DNA from: Chiridota heheva
Taxonomy: Eukaryota; Echinodermata; Holothuroidea; Apodida; Chiridotidae
Length of the DNA: 64,000 nt
NCBI GenBank assembly: GCA_020152595.1
Contig: JAIGNY010000589.1
Span: 1,215,001-1,279,000 of the forward strand
Direction of reading: 5' to 3'
This document shows, piece after piece, positions 37,501 to 46,113 of this stretch. Within the stretch, counting starts at the first letter, position 1, and every line of letters begins with the position of its first letter. The position numbers were made by a program, and so were the translations under genes. The notes under the pieces are model-generated. The model was given only the letters and a program-made list of their open reading frames with translations. It ran no database searches and was not told the origin of the DNA.

Positions 37501-40500
37501 GCATCGTACCATCAGCCAAAACCTGATTAAAAAGAAAAATAGTTTTAATGCTGTGAAACATTATTCATAATTCTTCATAGCACAATAGAAATGCTCTTAT
37601 GAAAAGCATGACAAGTACAATGAGAGGTAGAATTTATCTTTCTTGGACACTAAAAAGTTTTACACCAGATCTGATCAAAATCCATTCATAACTTCTTAAG
37701 ATATATTGTTGAAAAATTCAGGTGAAAACTCCATCCATCTTTGATGGTGGAGCTAGTAACAATCAAGTTGAGTGCACACATCTACCATCCTGAAAATAAT
37801 GTCTACAACAAGATATGTCTTTTGCCTTCATTTATACTCAAATGTCAAGAATTCCTCATTTTAGTCTGGTGGCTATATCTTTGTGACACGTACGATTAAA
37901 GCATCAAACTTTGCACATTTATTGTTTAGGTTCTATTTAAAAATTCTGGACAGGTGTGATTTTTGAAGCCTAGGTCAAGAGTCAAACCTAAATTAGAATA
38001 TATAATTTCATTAAGATAGTGTTATTTTTCAGTTTTGACCCATGCAGAGACCTATCAAAATTTCAATGACATTTACATGTTTCCAGCCACATCAACATAA
38101 GTATATGTCGAACATATAACAAACTATATCTTTTAGGATTCCTTGTGACCAGCCGAGTAACTTGGTATCCTATAGAGGTACTCCTCATGATGTCACACAC
38201 GCTTTTACACACAGTAACTTGAAATCTTGAAGGGCAGTTTTTCGCAAGCTTTTGTTGTTTGCTCATATATGTTAATCATGTATTATAAAAAAGCAATCCT
38301 TGTTTTCTTTACAATCAGTTGAGTAATTTTACTTTTCGTTAGTTTTAACACAGTATACGCTTTTACAGACAGTAACTAAAATCTTGGAGGGCAGTTTTTA
38401 GCAAGCTTCTGTTGTTCGCTCATATATGTTTATCCTGTATTTTGAAAAAGCAATCCTTGTTTTCTTTACAATTAGTTGAGTAAATTTACTTTTCGTTAGT
38501 TTTAACACATCATACGCCTTTACGCACAGTAACTTAAAATCTTCGAGGCAGTTTTTCGCAAGCTTCTGTCATTTGCTCATATATGTTTATCATGTATTTT
38601 GAAAAAGCAATCCATGTTTTCTTTACAATCAGTTGAGTAATTTTACTTTTTGTTACTTTTAAAACAACATACGCCTTTACGCACAGTAACTTGAAATCTT
38701 CGAGGGCAGTTTTTCGCAAACTTATGTCGTTTGCTCATATATGTTTATCATGTATTTCGAAAAACAGTCGTTGTTTTCTCTACAATCTGTCAAGTAATTA
38801 TAGTTTTCGTTAGTTTTAACACAACATACAGTTATCCTGTATTATATGTGTGTGATAAAAATGAAAATACTTATGTTTTCCCTGTTGTTTTTTATCATGA
38901 CAGTGTAGTCTTTTCCCTATACATCTGCATGTTAATTTGCCCTCCAAGACAAAACAGTGACGTCATTGTAGAATACCTCTATTCACTAGGATTGGGGTAT
39001 TTTTCAGTTTTGACCCCTGTACAGTGCATCGAAAGTTCAATGACCTTTTATATTTTCCAGACATAGCCACATAATCATAGGTCAAAACATATAACAAAAA
39101 AAACCATTGTTGATTCCTTATGACAAGCCAAGTAATTTGATACGCTTTTCGACCCCGTACAGTGATCTTTTGATCTTGTTTAACCATTAGACAAAGCTGC
39201 TGGAAACTTATCGGAAAAGTTTGCATGTTATTTCAAATTTTCAAGTACAGCTATTGTTCAAGTAAACCCCTACCCCTCTTCACCCCAACCCTGCTCCCCC
39301 TTTCAATGTTGACAAAATATTTCATTAGGAAATACAGAGACATGGAAATCTACTGTCAACATTTTTACCAACATTGAGAGGGGGAACGGGGGTGTCTCAA
39401 TGAGTTTTGTCCAAGATTGTAGGCTTCAAAAATCGGGAACACCTTTGTAGAATTGTTTCATACACCCTAAACAATAATTGTGCAAAGTTTGTTCCTTTAA
39501 TCACGTGTCACAATTTTTTGGTTCAGCCATGGGACTATTTTACTGACACAAAAAACCTCTTGTATCATAGAGGGCTAAAAGATTAATTGAATTGTGAAGA
39601 ATCTGCGAAGGAAAAAATACACAGAACCATTTGATGAATGTGAGTATGTGATGTCACAACTAGTCTGATGTCAGTTGATTTTACATAATTGAGAAAGAAA
39701 TTTAAACTTAAATATCTCTCTAACATTACACTTAATTCTCGCTATAAATTTTTAGTCTTTTCACCCGCAAGAACCTCCATTTCTGTGGGTATGACTTTTA
39801 GACTGCTAGTAGCAATTAAGAAACCAACCACCGATAACCTAGTGATTTTACGCATCAGTTATTACACTTTCTTATCATACGTATGCAAACAGAAGAACAT
39901 CTTGTGAAGAGTCAGGTTATTGTGGATATGGTTACTGCAGGGCTAAGTCCAGGGCTAAGTGGATGGGCAATAGACTGGAAATTTATAGCCCAAGTTATTC
40001 ATCATGAAAAGGATATGATTTTGAACAATTTCATCACCATTTTGTTTCTTTGTTTTTAAATGTGAAGAAACTGCTAAGGAAAAAATATGCAGAACCTTTG
40101 ATGTTAGTGAGGATGTGATATCACAACTAGTTTGATTTCACTTGTTTTTACATAATTGAGAGAGAAATTTAAATTGAAATACCATATTCAAGATAACATA
40201 CTAATAGCGCCTCTGCTTTAGTAGCACCCACTCAACATTTTTTGACTGATAACATAATTTATTTGATTCATTTAAAGATTTAAAATCAATTTTTTACATT
40301 ATTTGCTTATGACACTCATGATTTATCTGTGGTGGCAGGTTGTGGTCAATGTGGGGTTAGTACAGAACCAGTTTACACAATGCAATTTAAATAGCACACT
40401 GTACTGTAACATGGCCCGGGACATGGGTGCTTCTTAGGAAAAAACTTTGGGCCTAAATTTGGTGCAATTATATTTTCCTAAGTGCCCCAGGCGCTTTTTA

Positions 40501-43500
40501 CATCAAATATGGTATCTTCCTAAAAGGATAAGATTTTGAACAATTCCTTCACCATTTTGTTTCTTTAAAGTCCTCTTTTAGATAAAATGTACTTGGTTGG
40601 CCACTGACCTAATCTTTTAAGTACAACAAATTAATATTGTGAGAAAAAATGGGTTTAAAATGAAATTCTTACAGCTTCAATTCCAAGTACACTTCCATGA
40701 AGAGAGCCATATCGAAGCAGACGAATACCGCCGGCATTTGTAGCTACGTTTCCACCAATGTGGCAGCTTCCTTTAGCACCGAGGTCAAAGGGCACCATAA
40801 AACCATGATCACCAACATAATCGTCTAATTTTTCCAGAATGCACCCGGCTTGGCAGACCAAGGTTCCTAAAGAAAGCGTAACAAAGGCGTAATTAATGTA
40901 GCACATAATAATCTAATCTAAATATTTGGCAAATTGTTTACTGTGTTTTTGTTAATGATGCATTTAGCTGAAGAGTTCATATTAATCATCAAAATTCTTA
41001 TGGTTCTGAATAAATGTGTCGAAAATCTTCCCATAAAAATTTAATGTACTATTCATTGCACAATTACATGAAGAGCACATATTGACTACATATGCTGTTG
41101 CTTAGTGCTTACTCAAGAAATCTAACAAAAAAGAAAAGAAAAAAATTCTTCCAGCAAATTCCTGCGGTTATACCCACCACAACTGTACATTTTTACTAGG
41201 TCTGGTTAGGGGTTTAGAAAATAAATGTTTATGAGAAATTGAAAAATTAACGATACGTACACCATGTTTTAAGTTTTTGCTCATTTTAAGAGTGAACTTC
41301 GCACATAAGTGAATGCATCTTTTTTGTGTATTTTTCAAATATTCATTGACTTGTTTTTCCTCCTACAGTGATAAAATGTTATTTATAAATCCTAGATAAT
41401 TACATGGTACAGATATTGGTGCTAGAAAAGTTTTGTAGCTATCTGCATTGTTAAAAAGTATTGTTAAATATTTTAGTCTTTATAAATTTGCACCCTGACT
41501 AAATTTTTTTAAATACAACCAGAAACCCAAAATTTTTAGTGGTTCTGATGTTCATTGTTGGTTGATTTTGAAGTTCTATACAAACTGGCATATAATGAAA
41601 TATCCTAAATAATACATTATTCATAAGCTATGCACAAAAAGCAATTTGATATAGAATTTTAGACTTAAGATATCACAAACGAAATAAATTTATATTATAT
41701 CTTCATGCAACAATCTGTCAGTAAAATTGTACTTCCTCTTGATGAAAGACAAACAAAAAAGGTGTTGAATCATAACTACTGTATGTACGGGAAGTGTGGA
41801 AGCTCTGTGGTAGAGTCACACACTGACAAATTCTACGGTTCTGGCGGTTATGACTGCGAGAAAAGCGAGAATTTGCGGAAAGAAATTTGTTTAATTAAAA
41901 AAAAAAACCCATAATGTTTTGTTTGTTTGTTTGATGAGGGCTTAACGGCACCACGACAACGAGGGTCAAATTGTGCCTGAGAGGTCAGATCATTCTAGAG
42001 GTAGAAAGGAAAGGAAACGGGGGGAGAATGAGAGAAATTCAAGAACAAAAAGTCAGGAAGCTGTGATCGAGAGAGGAGGTGCTTGGGTGAAACAAAAACA
42101 AAGTAGAGAGGGGGTGGAAGAGGAGATTTAAATATGGTTGTAGAGGGAAGCATGATAAAGGAAGAAATCAATTTTATCCGCAGGATTTTTCTGGAAGAAC
42201 TCAGCAATTGAGTTGTGGGGAGCGAGGGAAGCTCTGGGAAGGTTGTACAGGGGGCAAGCAAGGAGAACGTGATGGATTGTGAGGGTGCAGTGGCAATTGT
42301 TGCAGAGGGGTTGGGGAGCCAATAAGGAGGTGGAGAGAGTGAGGTGGGTGTGACCCGATTCTAAGGCGGGTAATATAAATATATTGTTTTTAAAAAATTT
42401 ACTGAGTAAGCAACAGTATATGTGGTAAATATGTGCCCTAAAAACATCCCTATGTAATTGTGTGATGAATAGTATGTGAAATTGAAAAAGATGGAAGCAT
42501 ATAAAGATAAATTTACTACCTTAATATTTCTGTCCCAAATTTTTGTGGGAAGAATTTTGACACCTTTATTCAGAACCATGGGAAATTGTATTATTATTTC
42601 CAACTCTGGTTAGAGCAGACTCATACTGTAGGTACTGAGTTTGGTTCTCACTATGGGTACCATGTTGTGTTCCTGAGCAAGACACTTCCTTTCTGATTGC
42701 TCCAGTCAACTCAGCTGTGAAATAAGTACCAGCTTGCTGGGGAGTTAACCTGTGATGGACTGGTGTCCCATCCAGGGAAGTCAGGTACTCGCACCAAGGA
42801 AACTGGAGATTAGTACCAGCCTATATGAGTCTTCATTGGTTTGAAAGGATTTAAATAACTATGTTTTGTACATGTATGTACTTCCTGAGTTTCAGGTACA
42901 GTAATAACATATTTACCAGATACAGGGTCAAAGTCCAAGATGTTATTCATAAGAGCCGTTGAGACTATGATTTCATCAAACACTGGAACACTGCCCCCAA
43001 CAAGCCCTGTGTTTCCTCCTTGAGGTACGACAGCTAGATTCCTCTCATGGCAGTAGGAGAGAATCTTTGAGACTTCCTCTGTGGTTTTTGGTTTTAAAAG
43101 TAATTTACTTGAACCTGAGAATGAAAAAAAGCAAGACAAATTTGACAAAAGTTGCAGATTGAAGTAAGGAATAGTTTATAAATTCAACTGAATTGTTATG
43201 AAGCATAGAAGGGAGGTGAGCTCATGGACCGCAGCACACTTGTTCTATTATTTAGCAACTTATGAACTTATTCCTAAACAACAACACTGTCGTTGACAAC
43301 ATTGTTACCTTTTCATCAGCCTCCCCCTCCCCCATCCCCAACAAACACAGACACACACACACACACTAAATCTCTCCAGCCTATTATTTCAATTATAGAA
43401 CCTTTGCAGCTATAAAACAAATACAAAAAAACATCAATTAGTATAAAAATTTCATTGTAGTGGCTGATGTATTATCATCTGTCACACAGTACCCAACAGT

Positions 43501-45248
43501 TGAACAAATGTCCAATTACTCAACAAAGAGAAAATTGCAAAAATCTAAAAACACGATCATGAATCAAATTTGTATTTACTTTTCTTTGTCTGAACTACAG
43601 TATGACTTACAGTACTCTCTATTTGAGTTCCACCAATAACTCTTAAAGCAATATTCCTGTGGATTTTCATTTTCATATATATGATAGAGGAATATTAAAG
43701 AAACAATTTGGCGTAAAAATCATGTTTATTATTATCATTTGTTTCGCGTTTAGGAGTTATTGCATTTCAAAAAAGGCACGAGTGTGTTGAAAAGTGACCT
43801 CACAATGTAAAACTGCACATCCATGACTAAGCTTAGGTTAAAACAAAACCATTTATTTTATTTTATCTAGTGTAAGGTTCATGAGCAAAGCATCTTCTTA
43901 TAAAGAGTATGTTATACTCTATCTCAATAAATAAACAAAAAGTGCTTCCAGTAATTTAGGAAAAAGAAATTTATTTTCAAAGAAATACATAACAATTGTC
44001 TTGGATTTGCCTTTATGACATCACACTGCACTGGTCACTTTTCCCCACACTGGTGTAATCTATGAAATGCAATAACTCCTAAATGGAAAAGATATCGACA
44101 TGATATTATTGAGGCCAAATTGTTTCTTTCCTAATCCTCTATGATACAGTACACTGTATATGAAAATGAACATCCACGGGAATATTCCTTTAACCCAAGA
44201 TAGCACCCGTGCACCATCCTTGGTTTGTATAGATGCAACATTCACTTGCTTTAAAATCTTTTAAAAACCAGGATAGTAGCAACTAGCAACAAATTAAATC
44301 AACAATATATTACAATTCAACATTTCTTTCAGGCTGTGTATTCCATCATGTCTGGTGCATTATACCATTTGCAGTATTGACAACACAGAGAGTCCAAAGT
44401 CCATTCTAATGGACCCGGTGGGTCTCCAACCAGTGCTCCACATTTGGTTAATAAAGTGGCCGTGGGCATCTTGATGTAAATACTCCAATGGAGGTCTGTT
44501 GGGACATTATAAACTTTGGTAAACCAACCAGCCAATATAAATATAATGCAAATTAATTTCAATTTGTTATACAAATTAACCCAACATACTATCAACTACT
44601 TTACTATTAACCATTCATGGCACCCCACATGTTAAAGTACAGTAGCTGTCTGTACCTACATATTAGCTGTATACAGAGAAAAATCTGGGCTTGAAAGAAT
44701 AATTGTATACTCTTCCTTCCATTTTCATATGATGCAATGTATAGGCATAATGCGTTTGAGTTTGAAGAAAATATGTACAAAATGCAAGAGCTCTGATTGG
44801 TCATACCTCTGCATATTCTCATCCAATCAACATTAGCGATGCTGAGGTCATCCTCACTCGTAACAATCCTCCCTTCTAGAAGATTCTCAAAGAAAAATAC
44901 ATCCTCCTGAGAAAGCTGCGAGAAATTGCCACGCTTTAATGACGGATACTGCTCTGAAGTTAGCGGGACTTCCCTGTCCTGTGATTGGCTAACAAATGAC
45001 GTATGGTGATGTCTGCAAGTTACACAAAAAAGCTGAAGTTCTTTTGGTTGGAAGTGATCTCCATTGAACGAACATAATCTGTTTCCAGAAAGTCTTGAAC
45101 AATTCCTTAAATTATTTGTGCTCAGTAGTTTTGCATTGCAATGAGCATCACTTGCCTTGTGTGAAAAAAATGATGACTGCTGAGGGAAGAAATATCTTCT
45201 CACAGCAATTCTTCTCACTGAATTTGAAAACTGCCTCAAAGATTGCAT
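19088..45248 (-). CDS. D2HGDH: D-2-hydroxyglutarate dehydrogenase, mitochondrial, seven exons
   Basis: FAD enzyme that oxidises D-2-hydroxyglutarate to 2-oxoglutarate in mitochondria and passes electrons to ETF. Exons on the minus strand: 45248-44807, 43114-42917, 40866-40673, 37522-37354, 29272-29169, 21267-21082 and 19513-19088. All introns are GT-AG and phases agree; the total is 1719 nt, 572 aa (human is 521 aa; the extra length is N-terminal). The N-terminus ([18 protein letters not shown]) is Arg-rich without acids, as in a mitochondrial presequence. FAD-binding motifs are QGGNTG at 179-184 and [18 protein letters not shown] at 243-260. Catalytic and metal residues align with the human enzyme at a constant offset of 51: R437, T441, K452, H485, H492, N494, E526 and H527. 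Lactate dehydrogenase D is a paralogue, but the VPLT..YP start, NVDWMR, and the [10 protein letters not shown] and SAEHGLG stretches fit D2HGDH better. The gene appears intact despite heavy intron load. Confidence 0.95.
19590..20690. mobile_element. Third member of the long-inverted-repeat family
   Basis: The left part has TATCTTATTCCGTTAAAGAG and TTGTGTAGAAATAAGTGGAG. The middle has AATGTGATGTCACAACTAGT. The right part (20560-20690) has GAGGATATGACATCACTCAG and CTTTCTACACCAGTTATTTC. It lies in D2HGDH intron 6 and contains the 88-bp tandem repeat. Confidence 0.5.
20011..20365. repeat. 88-bp tandem repeat, four copies
   Basis: Copies start at about 20021, 20109, 20198 and 20286 with AAGGAGATAC, and each ends with ACATTACGTGCTCCCATAC. 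The unit includes the GGAGATACTCAAGTTTCATT arm motif of the surrounding element, so it arose from that arm. Confidence 0.9.
20709..21016 (+). mobile_element. tRNA-derived SINE with poly(T)-like end
   Basis: The head is tRNA-like (GTGGCTCGGTGG-type A box region, GGTTGATTCCC B box near 20764). A body motif (TGTCCTTGTGCAAGACACTT, CTCAGCTGTAAAATGAGTACC) is widespread in SINEs of marine animals. It ends in a T-run at 21001-21016. A diverged second copy is at 42610-42838. Confidence 0.75.
21082..21267 (-). CDS. D2HGDH: D2HGDH exon 6
   Basis: It encodes residues 370-431 ([20 protein letters not shown], then IVETSGSN, and [12 protein letters not shown]). The acceptor is TTATTTAG. The donor GTTGGT is weak but keeps the frame. 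Confidence 0.9.
21640..23200 (+). mobile_element. Non-LTR retrotransposon reverse-transcriptase fragment
   Basis: A broken RT coding region, antisense within D2HGDH intron 5. It shows [10 protein letters not shown] (21730s), [14 protein letters not shown] (22040s), the catalytic FADD box at about 22412-22423, [10 protein letters not shown] (22600s), and a C-terminal [10 protein letters not shown] ... [14 protein letters not shown] region up to about 23196. Several stops and frame changes separate these, so it is dead. The C-terminal motif is typical of one large clade of LINEs often annotated as RTE-like; the clade is not certain. Confidence 0.85.
23200..25204. other. D2HGDH intron 5, no recognised feature
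   Basis: AT-rich intron DNA without recognisable coding or repeat structure. Open frames at 24240-24618 lack similarity I can recognise. Confidence 0.4.
25205..25260 (-). mobile_element. LINE 3' end stub, minus orientation
   Basis: TGTTTGTTTGATGAGGGCTTAACGG-type end, the reverse complement of the I-type LINE 3' tail. It is about 55 bp long and lies close to the piggyBac-like element. Confidence 0.7.
26018..27329 (+). CDS. Unknown spliced gene inside the piggyBac-like element
   Basis: Three exon-like blocks on the + strand. 26018-26149 (acceptor TCTTCAG, donor GTGAGT) encodes 44 acidic residues beginning [20 protein letters not shown]. The block ending at 27212 (donor GTAAGT), open from about 26886, is Pro/Lys/Arg-rich and then has [20 protein letters not shown]. 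27270-27329 (acceptor TATTTGCAG) joins in phase and encodes [19 protein letters not shown] and a stop. The last intron is only 57 nt. The 5' limit and the join between the first two blocks are unresolved, and a 71-bp duplication lies there. I do not recognise the protein. It may be an accessory or degenerate transposase gene, or a host gene captured by the element. Confidence 0.5.
26780..26921. repeat. 71-bp tandem duplication with palindromes
   Basis: 26780-26850 and 26851-26921 are near-identical. Each starts AGAAACCACA and carries ATAACATGTTAT, a perfect 12-bp palindrome, followed by GCG and a second copy that differs in one unit. The duplication covers the start of the second coding block of the nested gene. 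Confidence 0.9.
28018..29168. other. D2HGDH intron 5, distal part
   Basis: No gene is recognised. A G-rich stretch (28965-29030, GGGACGGGGGGCAGG-like) is the only notable composition. Confidence 0.4.
29169..29272 (-). CDS. D2HGDH: D2HGDH exon 5
   Basis: It encodes residues 335-369 ([20 protein letters not shown], then VLSAFEMMD). The acceptor is TTTTGCAG and the donor GTAAGT. It was found by translating the minus strand between the flanking exons. Confidence 0.9.
30106..30166 (-). mobile_element. LINE 3' end stub, minus orientation
   Basis: TTTGTTTGTTTTGATGAGG, then CTTAACGGCACCATGACAAC. It is the reverse complement of the same LINE 3' tail seen at 3675 and 17195. Confidence 0.75.
30382..30482. 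repeat. 50-bp tandem duplication
   Basis: CAGAACTGTGTTTGTACATG through GTGATGTAAAATGCA occurs twice in succession. It is intronic and non-coding. Confidence 0.9.
31560..37290 (-). mobile_element. LINE reverse-transcriptase fragment with internal expansion
   Basis: On the minus strand, 37290-37075 reads as the RT thumb-side region of a Jockey/CR1-like LINE ([30 protein letters not shown], then [15 protein letters not shown]). On the far side of the array, 31770-31600 reads [13 protein letters not shown] and [21 protein letters not shown], the next part of the same protein. The two flanks are therefore contiguous parts of one RT, and everything between is tandem copies of the segment joining them. 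It lies in D2HGDH intron 4 in the sense orientation. The LINE at 48739 has the homologous stretch (LGNIFDSEMSMHNFITAKCL), which supports the reading. Confidence 0.85.
31745..37075 (-). repeat. 69-bp megasatellite, about 77 copies
   Basis: The unit is 69 bp, exactly 23 codons, encoding on the minus strand a peptide that begins NLGVMFDYG and ends NVTKSA. Most units are nearly identical; common variants are ACAAAAGC for ACATAAGC and CATTACATA for CATTCCATA. Truncated or rearranged units break the register near 32630, 34130-34200, 34610, 34790-34920, 35690, 36150, 36290, 36630 and 36830. Because 69 is divisible by three the frame stays open for long stretches (longest 34912-36660, 582 codons), and one + frame is open too. 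This is a structural consequence; no promoter, splice context or start supports a protein. Confidence 0.97.
37354..37522 (-). CDS. D2HGDH: D2HGDH exon 4
   Basis: It encodes residues 279-334, with [20 protein letters not shown] and [12 protein letters not shown] closing the FAD domain. The acceptor is TAATCAG and the donor GTGAGT. It lies just upstream in the transcript of the giant repeat in intron 4. Confidence 0.95.
38160..38860. repeat. 157-bp tandem repeat, about four copies
   Basis: GGGCAGTTTTTCGCAAGCTT-type units recur with GCAAGCTT at 38244, 38401 and 38558 and GCAAACTT at 38716. Each also carries CTCATATATGTTTATC and ACTTTTCGTTAGTTTTAACA. It is in D2HGDH intron 3. Confidence 0.85.
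39590..40600. mobile_element. Fragments of the long-inverted-repeat family
   Basis: Two tandem-like pieces share GTGATGTCACAACTAGT or GTGATATCACAACTAGT, TTTACATAATTGAGA and TTTCTTTAAAGTCCTCTTT with the elements at 6450, 12690 and 19590. It is in D2HGDH intron 3. Confidence 0.5.
40673..40866 (-). CDS. D2HGDH: D2HGDH exon 3
   Basis: It encodes residues 214-278, including the flavin-contacting [18 protein letters not shown] and [14 protein letters not shown]. The acceptor is CTTTAG and the donor GTAAGA. Confidence 0.95.
40867..41920. other. D2HGDH intron 2, proximal part
   Basis: AT-rich intron sequence; no element or coding region is recognised. Confidence 0.4.
41922..42355 (-). mobile_element. 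5'-truncated I-type LINE, minus orientation
   Basis: The minus strand reads [20 protein letters not shown], the same Cys/His C-terminal motif as the LINE at 2540, followed by about 200 bp of 3' UTR. The end at 41922 is a CAAA-type tail (TTTGTTTGTTTG on the + strand). It is in D2HGDH intron 2. Confidence 0.8.
42610..42838 (+). mobile_element. Diverged SINE copy
   Basis: GTGTTCCTGAGCAAGACACT, CTCAGCTGTGAAATAAGTACC and CCTGTGATGGACTGGTGTCC align with the SINE at 20709. The tRNA head is weak (GGTTCTCAC). Confidence 0.65.
42917..43114 (-). CDS. D2HGDH: D2HGDH exon 2
   Basis: It encodes residues 148-213, the first part of the FAD-binding domain with [20 protein letters not shown]. The acceptor is CATTCTCAG and the donor GTAAAT. 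Confidence 0.95.
43115..44806. other. D2HGDH intron 1
   Basis: No gene is recognised. A short CA run is at 43348. Two stretches (43650-43830 and 44040-44200) echo the sequence near 1300-1400, suggesting another low-copy dispersed repeat. Confidence 0.4.
44807..45248 (-). CDS. D2HGDH: D2HGDH exon 1
   Basis: It encodes residues 1-147 plus one base: the mitochondrial presequence, a long poorly conserved linker, then [14 protein letters not shown] and the conserved [10 protein letters not shown]. The donor is GTATGA. The first ATG (45246-45248) was taken as start. Confidence 0.85.
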
Positions 45249-45850
45249 CTTTTTGTTTTATATAGAGGCACACTATGCAAACTTGTCTTTTATTGAGCGG
45301 CTACTTGACAATAGTGTAACTGTATGGTAGTCTGTGTGTTCCTATCAAAAAGAAAGGGACAAAGATTTATCATTATTACTTATTCTTTTATAGCGCAAAT
45401 ACTATAAAAAATTACATTTAAATACGCCTCAACAAACATTGTAGAATAATATAAAATGAAAGTGAATCATAAAAAAAAACTAAAGTTACTTGCAGTAAGA
45501 AATAAGAATTCAATATAATATCTGGCAATGCAAAAGGCAAAAATTAATTACAAGACTAAAACACTATCAGATGTAAAATACCTATTGTGTATAATATATC
45601 ATAACAGGTAAACGATTAGAAAAAAGCCTGAAGTAATTTATATAAAACAATAAGGATCGTCAGGTACGATAAAAGGAATACAAAATAAACACTGTAGATT
45701 TATATCAAATGAATTTAAATTATAAAAAGCTAAATACTTACATATGTATAAAAGCTACTTACAGTATGAAATAAAAAAAAGGATAAGATCTAACAATACA
45801 AAGGGCTAAAAACTAATTATAAGACTAACAGCAATATAAGATATAAATTT
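45249..45850. other. D2HGDH 5' flank with a repeated segment
   Basis: It presumably includes the D2HGDH promoter. Sequence at about 45480-45590 recurs imperfectly at 45760-45850 (GGATAAGATCTAACAATACA vs a similar stretch, then CTAATTATAAGACTAA). ACTTATTCTTTTATAGCGCA near 45380 resembles an inverted LINE tail. Confidence 0.4.
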
Positions 45851-46113
45851 AACCCGCTAAGTGTAGCGGAGATATTTACAAGAGTTATACTTACCTTCCA
45901 TGCTATAAATATGCAATCTGGTCCAATGACCGGATTCTAACGCACTTCTATCCGACCTAAAAAACATACTTACCAGCCCAGCCCTGACCTCCATAATACC
46001 TCTAATAACCCTCACTTAACAATCACTGAGGCCTGAACGAGAGGAGAGGCGGGCTGGGACGTATGGAATGTAAGAATAACTCTCGTAAATATCCCCTTAT
46101 GCTTAGCAGGGTA
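45851..46113. mobile_element. 263-bp MITE with inverted repeats of about 43 bp
   Basis: The left arm begins ACCCGCTAAGTGTAGCGGAG and the right arm ends TATGCTTAGCAGGGT; they are imperfect reverse complements. AAATTTA flanks both sides, consistent with a 7-8 bp target duplication. A truncated copy is at 48569-48749, and a 40-bp piece (CTTACCTTCCATGCTATAAA) recurs at 46133. Confidence 0.7.

Noticed and set aside
41705..41914. 69-codon frame with several Cys residues as a small protein
   Set aside because: Short, isolated, antisense within an intron, with no start or splice context and no recognisable motif.
19088..45248. Calling the gene D-lactate dehydrogenase (LDHD)
   Set aside because: N-terminal and FAD-domain motifs ([16 protein letters not shown]) and the constant-offset alignment to human D2HGDH fit D2HGDH better.
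45256..45265. TATATAAAA-type box as the D2HGDH TATA box
   Set aside because: It lies only about 8 bases before the chosen ATG, too close for a start site 25-30 bases downstream that keeps that ATG. It could matter only if translation starts further in.
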